NCBI RefSeq assembly: GCF_017498505.1
Contig: NZ_CP071798.1
Coordinates: forward strand, 2,253,501 to 2,317,500
DNA length: 64,000 nt
Reading direction: 5' to 3'
DNA from: Sporosarcina sp. Te-1
GTDB lineage: Bacteria > Bacillota > Bacilli > Bacillales_A > Planococcaceae
The notes under the pieces were generated by a model. The model ran no database searches and was not told the DNA's origin. It was given only the letters and a program-made list of their open reading frames with translations. A program made the translations under genes and the position numbers. This document shows, piece by piece, positions 8,132 through 16,363 of the stretch; positions within the stretch are counted from its first letter, which is position 1; each line of letters opens with the position of its first letter.

Positions 8132-9046
8132 TTACGCTATGTCCTCTGGATTTTTTACGAAAAAGCCTTCATCGAGCGATCGCCCGACTGGATGGTGCTG
8201 CTGGATTTCTTGCTGTAGCCATCCAGCTGAAACCATTGTCCATAGGTCCGCTTCCAACAGCTTCCGGGCTTCATTGAACTGCTTCGCGATTTGCACGAAG
8301 GCGTCCCCTTTTGTAAATAAACCGTCCAGCTTCCACCGCAGCAGTCCACCTTCTTTCAACACATCCAGCTGTCCCGCGAGACTGACATCATTCGTAGCGA
8401 AGATATGCGTCCCGTTTCTGTCCTCATAGATCGAATAATGGGTTTCTTCCTTTTTTGGCTCAGATAAAAACAATGTCCGCTCCTGGCCTGCTGCCGCCTC
8501 TCCGACATAATTGAAGTAGTTTTGCACGAGCGGCCGCTTCGATTGGTGGATGCAAGTCGCACCGTACACAAGCACTTCCACCGGCACTTCCGCCTTCCGG
8601 CTAATCTGCAGCAATTCCTCTTTCGTCAGCTCCCGAGCGAGTACGGCTCCCACCGCTCCCCGCTTTGCCCAAAAATTCACCTGGTTTGCGCTGGTCACCA
8701 TCGTCTGCGCATCATAGAGGTACGGCAACTGGATCTCATGCTGCGCCATCAAATGGATGACACCGGGATCCCCGACCGTCATCGCATCCGCCCCAGCCTC
8801 CACAAGAAACTCCAAATAAGGCAGTACGTCTTGGATCCGGTCATTGTGCAGCAGTGCATTCACCGCCACCGTCACCTTGCGCCCAGCAGCATGGGCCAGC
8901 CTAATCATCTCTTTCTGTTCGGTACGGCTGAAGGATTTCGGCAGCCGGAGCCCGAATTCATCTTCTCCTATGTATAAGGTATCCACGTTCTCCAGCAGCT
9001 TTTCGGCTTGTCCCATCGATTCAGCTGTTGCAATCAGTTCTATCAT
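8132..9046 (-). CDS. trhP1: U32-family tRNA hydroxylation protein TrhP1 (YrrN-like)
   Basis: 304 residues from MIELIATAES (AAAGGATG upstream), close to YrrN in length; an in-frame ATG 69 bases earlier has no good ribosome binding site. It is homologous along its whole length to the next gene but lacks the C-terminal extension, and its U32-like stretch EVLVYGATCIHQS keeps only one of the paired cysteines. With the downstream trhP2 it should form the complex for wobble-uridine hydroxylation. In B. subtilis the pair sits with trmR, udk and greA; here it stands alone. Confidence 0.85.
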   Translation of the reverse strand: MIELIATAESMGQAEKLLENVDTLYIGEDEFGLRLPKSFSRTEQKEMIRLAHAAGRKVTVAVNALLHNDRIQDVLPYLEFLVEAGADAMTVGDPGVIHLMAQHEIQLPYLYDAQTMVTSANQVNFWAKRGAVGAVLARELTKEELLQISRKAEVPVEVLVYGATCIHQSKRPLVQNYFNYVGEAAAGQERTLFLSEPKKEETHYSIYEDRNGTHIFATNDVSLAGQLDVLKEGGLLRWKLDGLFTKGDAFVQIAKQFNEARKLLEADLWTMVSAGWLQQEIQQHHPVGRSLDEGFFVKNPEDIA

Positions 9047-9310
9047 CGGTTTGCATCCTTTCGTCCCGCTACGCAGCGGGTGTAATAGATTCATTATAGT
9101 AAGCCTTCGGGACAAAGGCGTGTCAAAGTCATGAACCTTTTGACTCTAGGCAAAAAAATAGGGAATTCCCTATGTTTGTAGTTAGTTCTATTTCAAAGTC
9201 TGTTAGCAACAAGATGACCGGTAACCAAAGTTCCGCACCCCCATTCCCTTTCTATCGATGCGATTCTCCGCCTCACCATGTATAATGAAACAAAATTAAG
9301 GAGGTATAAA

Positions 9311-9526
9311 ATGGACCTCTGGGTTGTTATTAGAGAGCGATATGCAATCGTATCTTTTTTTATAGTTCTTTTTCTATTGAGCTTATTTTCACTGATTGCC
9401 ATTCGAAAAAGTCGGTTAGTTATTTCTAAAACAATCGCTACAATACTAATAGTTTTTTGCGTGTCTCTGATAATATTGTCGCTACTTGGATTGCTTTTTA
9501 CGATTTCATTTGGCTATAACTCATGA
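9311..9526 (+). CDS. Small two-helix membrane protein, function unknown
   Basis: 71 residues starting at ATG 9311, with a strong AAGGAGGT six bases upstream; an earlier in-frame ATG would lie before that site. Two hydrophobic stretches (about 12-34 and 42-66) are separated by a short basic loop (RKSRLVISK). No family was recognised. It ends 39 bases before the LysR gene on the same strand and may share its transcript. Confidence 0.6.
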   Translation: MDLWVVIRERYAIVSFFIVLFLLSLFSLIAIRKSRLVISKTIATILIVFCVSLIILSLLGLLFTISFGYNS

Positions 9527-9565
9527 AGGATCCGATTCATAACATATAGAAAAGGGATTAAAAAA

Positions 9566-10483
9566 ATGACATTACAACAATTAAAATATGTGATTGAAGT
9601 AGCGAGAAGCCGGTCGATAAATGAAGCTGCACAGCGCCTATTTATTAGTCAGCCAAGTCTTTCGAACGCGCTGAAGGAGTTGGAGGATGAAATAGGGATT
9701 ACTATTTTTTCGCGAACGAATAAGGGCACTGTAATTACGGCAGAAGGAACGGAGTTTTTAGGATATGCCAGGCAAGTGGTGGAACAGGCAGAGCTTCTGG
9801 AAAACCGCTATACGGGCACAAAATCACCGCAACAACATTTCTCGGTTTCGGCCCAGCACTATGCATTTGCGGTAAGTGCCTTTGTAAGATTGTTGCAAGA
9901 GTATGATCATGAGAAATATGAGTTTACATTACGAGAAACGAAAACGTATGAAATTATTGATGATGTGAAGAACTTGCGCAGTGAAATTGGGATCCTGTAC
10001 GTGAATGATTTTAATAGAAAAGTCATTCAGAAATTCCTGCGGGAAGGAAATTTAGAGTTTCATGTACTGTTTGAAGCAACGCCCCATGTATTTATTAGCT
10101 CGACAAATCCATTGGCGAAGCAAGACTTTGTTACGCTGGATGATTTATACCCGTATCCGTACCTTTCCTTTGAGCAAGGGGATTATAATTCTTTTTATTT
10201 TTCGGAGGAAATTCTGAGTACGCTGTCTCGGCCAAAAAACATTAAAGTAAGTGATCGGGCAACTTTATTTAACCTTCTTATAGGAGTAAACGGCTATACG
10301 ATTTCGACTGGAGTAATTAGCCAAAAATTGAATAGCAAGGACATTATTGCTGTCCCCTTGCAGGTGGATGAGCGAATGGATATTGGCTATATAACGCATA
10401 AAAACGTAACGAATAGTACATTAGCTGCCATCTACATTCAGTATTTAAAAGAATCGATTGAAGAAGAATTACTCCTGTTATAG
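9566..10483 (+). CDS. LysR-family regulator, probable methionine/cysteine regulator
   Basis: 305 residues. The N-terminal winged helix-turn-helix reads MTLQQLKYVIEVARSRSINE with AAQRLFISQPSLSNALKELE, followed by a periplasmic-binding-type effector domain. The overall form matches the CmbR/MtaR/MetR branch of Gram-positive LysR proteins. Its stop codon lies inside a palindrome that resembles the Met-box recognised by MtaR, and the next gene encodes a methionine-synthase-like methyltransferase, so control of methionine metabolism is a reasonable inference. Confidence 0.87.
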   Translation: MTLQQLKYVIEVARSRSINEAAQRLFISQPSLSNALKELEDEIGITIFSRTNKGTVITAEGTEFLGYARQVVEQAELLENRYTGTKSPQQHFSVSAQHYAFAVSAFVRLLQEYDHEKYEFTLRETKTYEIIDDVKNLRSEIGILYVNDFNRKVIQKFLREGNLEFHVLFEATPHVFISSTNPLAKQDFVTLDDLYPYPYLSFEQGDYNSFYFSEEILSTLSRPKNIKVSDRATLFNLLIGVNGYTISTGVISQKLNSKDIIAVPLQVDERMDIGYITHKNVTNSTLAAIYIQYLKESIEEELLLL

Positions 10484-10496
10484 TTTTAAGCTATAA
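10478..10496 (+). promoter_or_regulatory. Met-box-like LysR binding site
   Basis: TATAGTTTTAAGCTATA (10479-10495) overlaps the stop codon of the LysR gene and lies about 110 bases upstream of the methyltransferase. It differs at one base from TATAGTTTNAAACTATA, the Met-box consensus I recall for streptococcal MtaR/MetR. Confidence 0.6.
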
Positions 10497-10606
10497 CGAG
10501 AGATAGATTTTTCATGTTATATGATAATAAGTTTCTCATGCTACACTTTCCTTATACCAATTGGATAGCTCGACTCAGAATAACAGAGGAAAGAAGGAAT
10601 GTAATC

Positions 10607-11713
10607 ATGACGACAACAACGATTGTAAAAGCACCGTTCCGAGCGGATCATGTGGGAAGTTTATTGCGTCCAGAGGCGATTCACACTGCGCGAAAGGACT
10701 TCCAGGAAGGCACAATTACAGCGCAGCAATTGCACGATATTGAAACAGCTGAAATTAAAAAAATTATTGATAAGCAAATTGAAGTCGGCTTACAGGCGGT
10801 AACGGATGGAGAATTCCGTCGTAGATTTTGGCACACGGATTTTCTGGAGCATTTAAACGGTGTCGAGGGATACATTCCGAATCATGGATTTGCGTTTAAA
10901 GGCGAGGAAACAGAACGCTATGATGTACGTGTCATTGGTAAAATCTCTTTTAATCCTGATCATCCGCATATTAAAGAGTTCATCGAGTTTAAAGAATTGG
11001 TTGGAGATCGTGCCGTTGCGAAACAAACCATTCCAAGTCCGAACCAATTATTCAATGCGGGCATTCGAAACAAAGATGTTTATCCAGATTTTGAAGAGTA
11101 TACAAAAGATATTATTGCAACGTATCGGGATGCTATCAAAGCCTTTTATGATGCGGGCTGCAGATACTTACAGCTGGATGACGTCTATATCGCCGGCTTG
11201 AATGCACCTGACATTCCATTTAACGACAGTGGCTATTCACGTGAGCAATTAATTGACCTGGCATTACGGGTAGTAAATGGAGTGTTGGAGGATAAACCGG
11301 AAGACCTCGTTATCACCACACATCTTTGCCGAGGTAACTACCGATCCAAATGGGCATTTGAAGGAAGCTACGCGAAAATCGCACCGACTTTATTTGCAAA
11401 AGAAAAAGTGGATGGCTTTTTCCTAGAATATGATGACGATCGTTCGGGAGATTTTGGTCCGTTGGAATTTATCCCGAATGGAGGAGCTCGAGTAGTGCTC
11501 GGAGTATTTACTTCAAAGCACGGCCAGCTTGAAGATACAGAAAACATCAAAGCGCGGATAGAGGAAGCGACGAAATATGTACCTCTAGAGCAGTTATGCA
11601 TCAGCCCACAGTGCGGCTTTGCTTCCACTCATCACGGGAATATCCTGACTGAGGAAGAGCAATGGGCAAAGCTGAAATATATTGTTGATCTTTCGAAGGA
11701 AATTTGGGGATAA
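10607..11713 (+). CDS. MetE C-terminal-domain-like methyltransferase (YxjG/YxjH type)
   Basis: 368 residues from the ATG at 10607; an in-frame ATG 93 bases upstream lies in the leader and has a poor ribosome binding site. The protein is a single barrel equivalent to the C-terminal half of cobalamin-independent methionine synthase: FRADHVGSLLRP at the start, DGEFRRRFWHTDF, and zinc ligands in HLCRGNY and the late PQCGF. B. subtilis YxjG and YxjH have the same size and are linked to S-adenosylmethionine/methionine salvage. No SAM riboswitch or T-box was seen in the leader; LysR control seems to take its place. Confidence 0.87.
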   Translation: MTTTTIVKAPFRADHVGSLLRPEAIHTARKDFQEGTITAQQLHDIETAEIKKIIDKQIEVGLQAVTDGEFRRRFWHTDFLEHLNGVEGYIPNHGFAFKGEETERYDVRVIGKISFNPDHPHIKEFIEFKELVGDRAVAKQTIPSPNQLFNAGIRNKDVYPDFEEYTKDIIATYRDAIKAFYDAGCRYLQLDDVYIAGLNAPDIPFNDSGYSREQLIDLALRVVNGVLEDKPEDLVITTHLCRGNYRSKWAFEGSYAKIAPTLFAKEKVDGFFLEYDDDRSGDFGPLEFIPNGGARVVLGVFTSKHGQLEDTENIKARIEEATKYVPLEQLCISPQCGFASTHHGNILTEEEQWAKLKYIVDLSKEIWG

Positions 11714-11750
11714 GTTTCTGCGCGTATACGTATCGAACGCGTTCGCTCAA

Positions 11751-11793
11751 CGTGTAGACAAAGTCGGATTTACACTTTGTCTACACGTTTTTA
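11751..11793 (+). terminator. Rho-independent terminator after the methyltransferase
   Basis: A 14-bp stem (CGTGTAGACAAAGT and its complement) with a short loop, followed by TTTTTAG. Confidence 0.85.
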
Positions 11794-11880
11794 GTCGTAT
11801 TTGTTAATAATGGAGCACTCACTTCAGCCTGGACTAAAAATGCATAAATACGGCAAACCCCAAATTCAGATTATCGATCT

Positions 11881-12380
11881 GAACGCCAGAAAATCCAACT
11901 GAGCGCCAAATAAACGGATCCCGCGCCAAATGATAACGATTTCACGCCAAATTATCCCGTTGCATGCCAGATAAACCGGACAATGCGCCAAATCATACCG
12001 GGTTTGTGCCAAATTAAGCGGGCTACGCGCCAAATTAAATCCAGTTGGTGCCAAATAATAGTTATGCGAAACAATCTGCGAGGCCGGATTCAAGTTTGAT
12101 TATGGACTCGAGAGTTTCCACACGAGCGCCAGATCAACCGAATGAGCGCCAGATTATCATTCTGAACGCCAAATAAACGGATAACTCGCCAATTGATAAC
12201 GAGTTCAAGCCAAATTATCCCGTTGAACGCCAGATAAACTCGACAATGCGCCAAATCATACCAGGTTTGTGCCAAATCAAGCGGGCTACGCGCCAAATTA
12301 AATCGGGTTTGTGCCAAATACTAGTTATGCAAAATAATCCGTGAGGCTGGGTGCAAGTCAAATAAACCGAATGTACGCCA
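11881..12380. repeat. Degenerate 20-21 bp repeat array in two blocks
   Basis: The core GCCA(A/G)AT recurs at 11885, 11905, 11925, 11946, 11966, 11987, 12008, 12029 and 12050, then at 12128, 12148, 12168, 12188, 12209, 12229, 12250, 12271, 12292 and 12313, with a last unit near 12377. Spacing is always 20 or 21 bases, about two turns of the helix. The second block (from about 12120) is a diverged copy of the first. Chance open frames across it give low-complexity peptides and are not counted as genes. 12381-12581 shows nothing recognisable. Confidence 0.85.
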
Positions 12381-12581
12381 GAAAGTAAATGCAGAATTCT
12401 AGTTCCCCATTTCCACCTAAAAATGAAGCTTTTTTTTCTGTTCTCCACACCATCAAATCAATGTCCATGACCACTAATCATTCGCCTTCTACGAAATAAA
12501 CCTTTGACTTTTAAAATAAAATGGTTTAGTTTATTTAATATCCGAACGATAACTTAATAAGCAACATCTAATTTCGTATTT

Positions 12582-12660
12582 CATTTTCTTCGTATAAACT
12601 TGGAAATAAGGTCCAAAAGTCTCTACCAAACTACCGTAAATAGTTTGACTACGATGAATG
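12582..12660 (+). ncRNA. Purine riboswitch aptamer, guanine class
   Basis: The three-way junction can be traced. P1 is TTCTTCG with CGATGAA (one mismatch); J1/2 is TATAA; P2 is ACTTGGA with TCCAAAAG and loop L2 AATAAGG; J2/3 is CTCTACC; P3 is AAACTA with TAGTTT and loop L3 CCGTAAA; J3/1 is GACTACG. The GG of L2 and CC of L3 can make the conserved loop-loop contact. The third base of GACTACG is C, the position that selects guanine (with hypoxanthine and xanthine); adenine switches have U. It precedes the operon starting at 12826. Confidence 0.93.
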
Positions 12661-12740
12661 ACGAAAAAACGATAGGGCGTAGCACCTTTTCATAATGTGC
12701 TTTATTTGCCTTCTTTTCGTTTTCTTTGCTGTTCACCACC

Positions 12741-12776
12741 AGTCAAACTCTAGTTGGGAAACTAGAGTTTTTTCTT
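12741..12776 (+). terminator. Riboswitch expression-platform terminator
   Basis: The stem AAACTCTAG (12745-12753) with CTAGAGTTT (12762-12770) is followed by a T run. The 5' arm overlaps AGTCAAACT (12741-12749), which is perfectly complementary to AGTTTGACT (12642-12650) in P3/J3-1 of the aptamer. Ligand-bound aptamer and terminator therefore exclude a nine-base-pair antiterminator: an OFF switch. Confidence 0.88.
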
Positions 12777-12825
12777 ATTTTATACGCAGAATTTGAAAAA
12801 TAGTGAACAGGAGAGGAAGAGGAAT

Positions 12826-13686
12826 TTGGAGAGTACAGCACAGCACAGGCAATCAATATGGGGTAATTTGAAAGATAATTATCGTTTGTATATTGCCGCT
12901 TTCATCATTGTCATTATCGCCGAATTCATCGGAGTGAAAACGTTCCACGTCGGGTCTGCTTTAATTGTTCTTTATCCCATGCTCTTTGCCATCGTCATCA
13001 GTGTTTTACTTGGCAAAGATATCTTGCGCTTTTTTACAAAGAAGGAAGCCAAAAAAGCCTCCTCTCTGGTGCTCGTAGTCATCACCCCTTTCATGGCGAA
13101 AGTTGGTGTGTTAGCCGGGGCAAATCTTCCTGAACTCGTCAATGTCGGACCGGCATTAGCCTTCCAAGAGCTTGGACATGTCGGCACAATTTTTCTCGCA
13201 TTACCTGTCGCTTTACTGCTTGGCGTCAAAAAGGAAGCGATCGGCGCAACGAGTTCCACATGCCGGGATAAGGATTATGGACTGATTTGCCACCTATACG
13301 GTTCTGATTCTCCGGAAGCACGAGGGGCCCTTTCCATATACATCATCGGTTTTTTAATTGGCACGGTTTATATTGGATTTTTAGCGAGCTTCGTTGCATC
13401 CCTCAACTTTTTCCATCCATTAGCTCTTGCGATGGCATGCGGAATTGGCAGCGGCGTGATGATGGCGGCTGCATCAGGCACACTCGCAGCTATCTATCCA
13501 GATTATGCTGATCAGATTATAATGCTGGCAGGAGCAAGCGACATGTTGGCCGCCATCGTCGGAATCTATTTCACCTTGTTCATCTCTCTTCCGATTACAA
13601 AGAAAATGTATAACTTTCTGGAGCCAAAGCTCTCCCGCGGGAACTCTCGACTCCGAAATAGCGATAAACTAAAAGGAGATGCCTGA
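12826..13686 (+). CDS. DUF3100-type membrane protein, large subunit
   Basis: 286 residues from a TTG at 12826 preceded by a purine-rich AGGAGAGGAAGAGG; a TTG 33 bases upstream is possible but lies before that site. About eight hydrophobic segments, with conserved-looking glycine-rich loops (GVLAGANLPELV, GIGSGVMMAA, GTLAAIYPDYADQI). I recognise it as a DUF3100 protein, a putative transporter family without a proven substrate. It is the first gene behind the guanine riboswitch, and purine or purine-derivative uptake is the simplest inference. Confidence 0.75.
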   Translation: MESTAQHRQSIWGNLKDNYRLYIAAFIIVIIAEFIGVKTFHVGSALIVLYPMLFAIVISVLLGKDILRFFTKKEAKKASSLVLVVITPFMAKVGVLAGANLPELVNVGPALAFQELGHVGTIFLALPVALLLGVKKEAIGATSSTCRDKDYGLICHLYGSDSPEARGALSIYIIGFLIGTVYIGFLASFVASLNFFHPLALAMACGIGSGVMMAAASGTLAAIYPDYADQIIMLAGASDMLAAIVGIYFTLFISLPITKKMYNFLEPKLSRGNSRLRNSDKLKGDA

Positions 13687-13687
13687 T

Positions 13688-14140
13688 ATGACCATGAATA
13701 TGCGAAACTGGACAGTCTATCTTCTCCTGACATCCGTCGTTACGACGCTCATGGCGAACCTGATTGGCAACGATGTTTCCATTACAGAATCCATCCCAGG
13801 TGTGCTCTCCCTATCCGCCATCGCGTTTGTCGGCATCGCTTTAGGGAAGCTGATTCCTTTAAAGATTCCACCTATCGTCTTTGTCGTGTTGACAGGAATG
13901 GTTGTGGCCAGCCCTATTTCACCTATCGCCCAGCCGATTATTGATTCCACCGCTAAGATTTCGTTCATGGCTCCCATCACAATTGTCGGAACGCTCGCCG
14001 GAATTGGACTCGACTTCAAATCATTTATTAGCCAAAGCTGGAAAATGGTCATTGTGGCCATCTTGGTCTTCACGGGCACGTTTCTCATACAAGCTACGTT
14101 TGCTGAAATTTTCTTGAACGTGACAAATGCATTTGATTGA
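13688..14140 (+). CDS. DUF3100-associated membrane protein, small subunit
   Basis: 150 residues from the ATG at 13688 (AAAGGAG nine bases upstream). It starts two bases after the previous stop. Four to five hydrophobic segments; residues 33-55 (LSLSAIAFVGIALGKLIPLK) and the stretch TIVGTLAGIGLDFKSF echo halves of larger inverted-repeat transporters, so it probably pairs with the preceding protein in one permease. No independent family was recognised. Confidence 0.7.
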   Translation: MTMNMRNWTVYLLLTSVVTTLMANLIGNDVSITESIPGVLSLSAIAFVGIALGKLIPLKIPPIVFVVLTGMVVASPISPIAQPIIDSTAKISFMAPITIVGTLAGIGLDFKSFISQSWKMVIVAILVFTGTFLIQATFAEIFLNVTNAFD

Positions 14141-14171
14141 TTGACAAATTAAATAATCATGGAGGCCTATC

Positions 14172-15518
14172 ATGAAGATAAGAAAAGATGCGGATTTGCT
14201 TGTAAAAAATTGTTCCCTATTGACCCCCGACTTTCAAATTACACTTAATCAAACCGTTGTGATAAAGGATTCTAATATTGCCGAGATTGGGGACACGACA
14301 ACCCTTTCGGACTGCTATACAGCGTCTGAAACCATCGATGCAAAAGGAAAGTTCGCCATGCCGGGTCTCATCGATGCCCACACGCACACTTGCCAACAGC
14401 TTTTAAGAGGAAGAATTGCTGATGAGCTGCCGATGATTTGGACAAGGATCATGGTTCCCTTTGAAAGTCATCTTCAGGAAAATGACGTTCGGATCAGTTC
14501 CCAGCTAAGTTGTCTTGAGATGATCAAATCAGGGACGACCGCTTTTATTGATGCAGGTGGAAGACATATGCATCAAACTGCTGAATCCATCTTGGAATCT
14601 GGTTTACGGGGCGTTATTACATGCTCAACCATGGATAGCGGCAAAGAGATTCCCTCTGCGATGAAGCTGACAATCGCTGAAAATATCGATCTCAATCGGC
14701 AATTGTTCAACGACTTCAACGGAGCTGGAAACGGGAGATTAGATGTGTGGTTTTCTCTTCGCTCTATCATTTCCTGTACGCCTGAACTAATCCAGCAAGT
14801 GTTTGACACAGCAAAGGATTGCTCCACCGGCGTGCAATCTCATATGAACGAATATACAAACGAAATCGGGTATTGCCTTGAAAACTTCAAAATGCGACCT
14901 TACGAATATTTGGAGTCATTAGGTGTACTTAGCGATCATTTCTTAGGGGCGCACAGTATTCTCCTTTCACCAAATGAAATGGACATTATCAAGAAGCATG
15001 ATTGCAAAGTTACGCATAGTCCTGTGAGTAATTCTGGTAAAGGGGTACCCAACACACCACAATTACTCCAGAGAGGGATAACCGTCAGTCTCGGTACAGA
15101 TGGCGCCGGACATTCCGGCTTAAACTTGTTCGATCAGATGCGTGTGTTCAAATCACTAATGCGCGCTTCTTATGGATCGCCTATTTCCGACCCGGTCGTC
15201 ATGCCTTCAACGACGCTCCTGGAAATGGCAACGGCAGGAGGCGCAAAGGCGATGCATCGGGAAGACCAAGTAGGAACACTTAAAGCCGGCAAAAAAGCGG
15301 ATTTCATTCTGATCAATATCGATCAGCCTCATATCCAACCGACCCACAACTTAGTAAACACGCTGATTGAAGTTGTCACGAGCAGGGACGTTACAGATAC
15401 GATTGTCGACGGTCAATTGTTGATGAAAGATAGACAAGTCCTTACAATGGATGAAGAGAAAGTACTTTATGAAAGCAAGCAGGCAATGAAAGAACTTGCC
15501 GTTCGAGCAAATATATAA
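14172..15518 (+). CDS. Amidohydrolase, ATZ/TRZ deaminase-like
   Basis: 448 residues, GGAGG upstream. All metal and catalytic positions of the cytosine/guanine deaminase-like branch are visible: H70-x-H72 in DAHTHT, H224 and E227 in QSHMNE, H261 in GAHSI, H282 in THSPVSN and D310 in GTDGAGHSG. Family members hydrolyse amino or chloro groups from purines, pyrimidines and triazines. The gene sits in an operon under a guanine-sensing OFF riboswitch, so it is expected to be made when guanine is scarce; deamination of an unusual purine into a usable base is an inference. It is not a close match to Bacillus GuaD, which is a small CDA-fold enzyme. Confidence 0.85.
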   Translation: MKIRKDADLLVKNCSLLTPDFQITLNQTVVIKDSNIAEIGDTTTLSDCYTASETIDAKGKFAMPGLIDAHTHTCQQLLRGRIADELPMIWTRIMVPFESHLQENDVRISSQLSCLEMIKSGTTAFIDAGGRHMHQTAESILESGLRGVITCSTMDSGKEIPSAMKLTIAENIDLNRQLFNDFNGAGNGRLDVWFSLRSIISCTPELIQQVFDTAKDCSTGVQSHMNEYTNEIGYCLENFKMRPYEYLESLGVLSDHFLGAHSILLSPNEMDIIKKHDCKVTHSPVSNSGKGVPNTPQLLQRGITVSLGTDGAGHSGLNLFDQMRVFKSLMRASYGSPISDPVVMPSTTLLEMATAGGAKAMHREDQVGTLKAGKKADFILINIDQPHIQPTHNLVNTLIEVVTSRDVTDTIVDGQLLMKDRQVLTMDEEKVLYESKQAMKELAVRANI

Positions 15519-15555
15519 CCCCTATCCAAGGGGAGGAATAATCGAGGTTTCACTA

Positions 15556-16335
15556 ATGTCTATTTTACTTTTTTGTATCATCTTAATCGCCAACTTGGTG
15601 ATTGGCATCTTTCTAGGAATATCCGGTATTGCGGGTTTTCTGCTGCCGCTAATTTACGTTGGTTTTTTGCACTTGCCTGTCCATGATTCCCTTGCCCTCA
15701 GCTTTTTGGCATTTGCCGTTTCAGGCGTACTTGGAGCCTATTCCTATTGGAAAATGAAACACATGGATTTGAAACTCGCTCTATTTTTAAGTATTGGAAG
15801 CCTCCCCGGAGCTTTTTTGGGCGTCCAAATCAATGTCTTAACATCCGATTTCCTCGTAAAGCTATTTCTATATCTATTCGTCTTGCTCGCGGGGCTATCC
15901 ATTCTATTAAAGAAAGACAAAGGAGAGGTAGAACAAACACGTTCCTCTTTACTAGATCATCGCCTATTCGTTATGCTGCTTGGATTTTTGACAGCAGCCA
16001 TCTGCGCACTGACTGGTGCTGGCGGACCGATCCTATTAGTTCCGTTACTCGCGAGCTTTGGAGTCAATATTCGAGTGGCAGTCGGCGTGAGTCTCTTAAA
16101 TTCCGTCATTATCGCCCTGCCTTCTATGGCGGGATACTTCTCTCGTGCCAATACGGACTCTATCGCAGTCTTGATAGTCGCCAGCTTGCTTGGAACTGTC
16201 ATCGGAATCATGACAGGCACACGTATTGCCAACAAAGTTCCGATTCCGCAGTTAAAGTTAACGATTGCGATTATTACCATCGTATCATCCGTTTATATGT
16301 TAGCTACATTGGTGATTAGTTCTGTATCTGTGTGA
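15556..16335 (+). CDS. TauE/SafE-family permease
   Basis: 259 residues from MSILLF (GAGG eight bases upstream); a longer reading would begin inside the amidohydrolase gene. Seven to eight hydrophobic segments, with the family repeats (GISGIAGFLLP in the first half, LTGAGGPILLVPLL in the second). Proteins of this family move sulphur compounds or organic anions such as sulphoacetate. It is the last gene of the riboswitch operon, so it may export or import a product or substrate of the amidohydrolase. The operon is followed at once by an IS element, so its original terminator may be lost. Confidence 0.85.
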   Translation: MSILLFCIILIANLVIGIFLGISGIAGFLLPLIYVGFLHLPVHDSLALSFLAFAVSGVLGAYSYWKMKHMDLKLALFLSIGSLPGAFLGVQINVLTSDFLVKLFLYLFVLLAGLSILLKKDKGEVEQTRSSLLDHRLFVMLLGFLTAAICALTGAGGPILLVPLLASFGVNIRVAVGVSLLNSVIIALPSMAGYFSRANTDSIAVLIVASLLGTVIGIMTGTRIANKVPIPQLKLTIAIITIVSSVYMLATLVISSVSV

Positions 16336-16363
16336 CATTGATTTATTAAATCCTTGACAATGA

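Noticed and set aside
10484..10606. Looked for a SAM riboswitch or T-box before the MetE-C-like gene
   Set aside because: No kink-turn, GNNGG or T-box TGG motif is visible in the 120-base leader; only the Met-box-like palindrome is present.
11881..12380. CRISPR array
   Set aside because: Units are 20-21 bases without distinct spacers, and no cas genes are in the window.
11866..12448. Three minus-strand open frames with repeating Trp/Leu/Ala peptides
   Set aside because: They are translations of the 20-21 bp repeat array, have no ribosome binding sites, and their period follows the DNA repeat.
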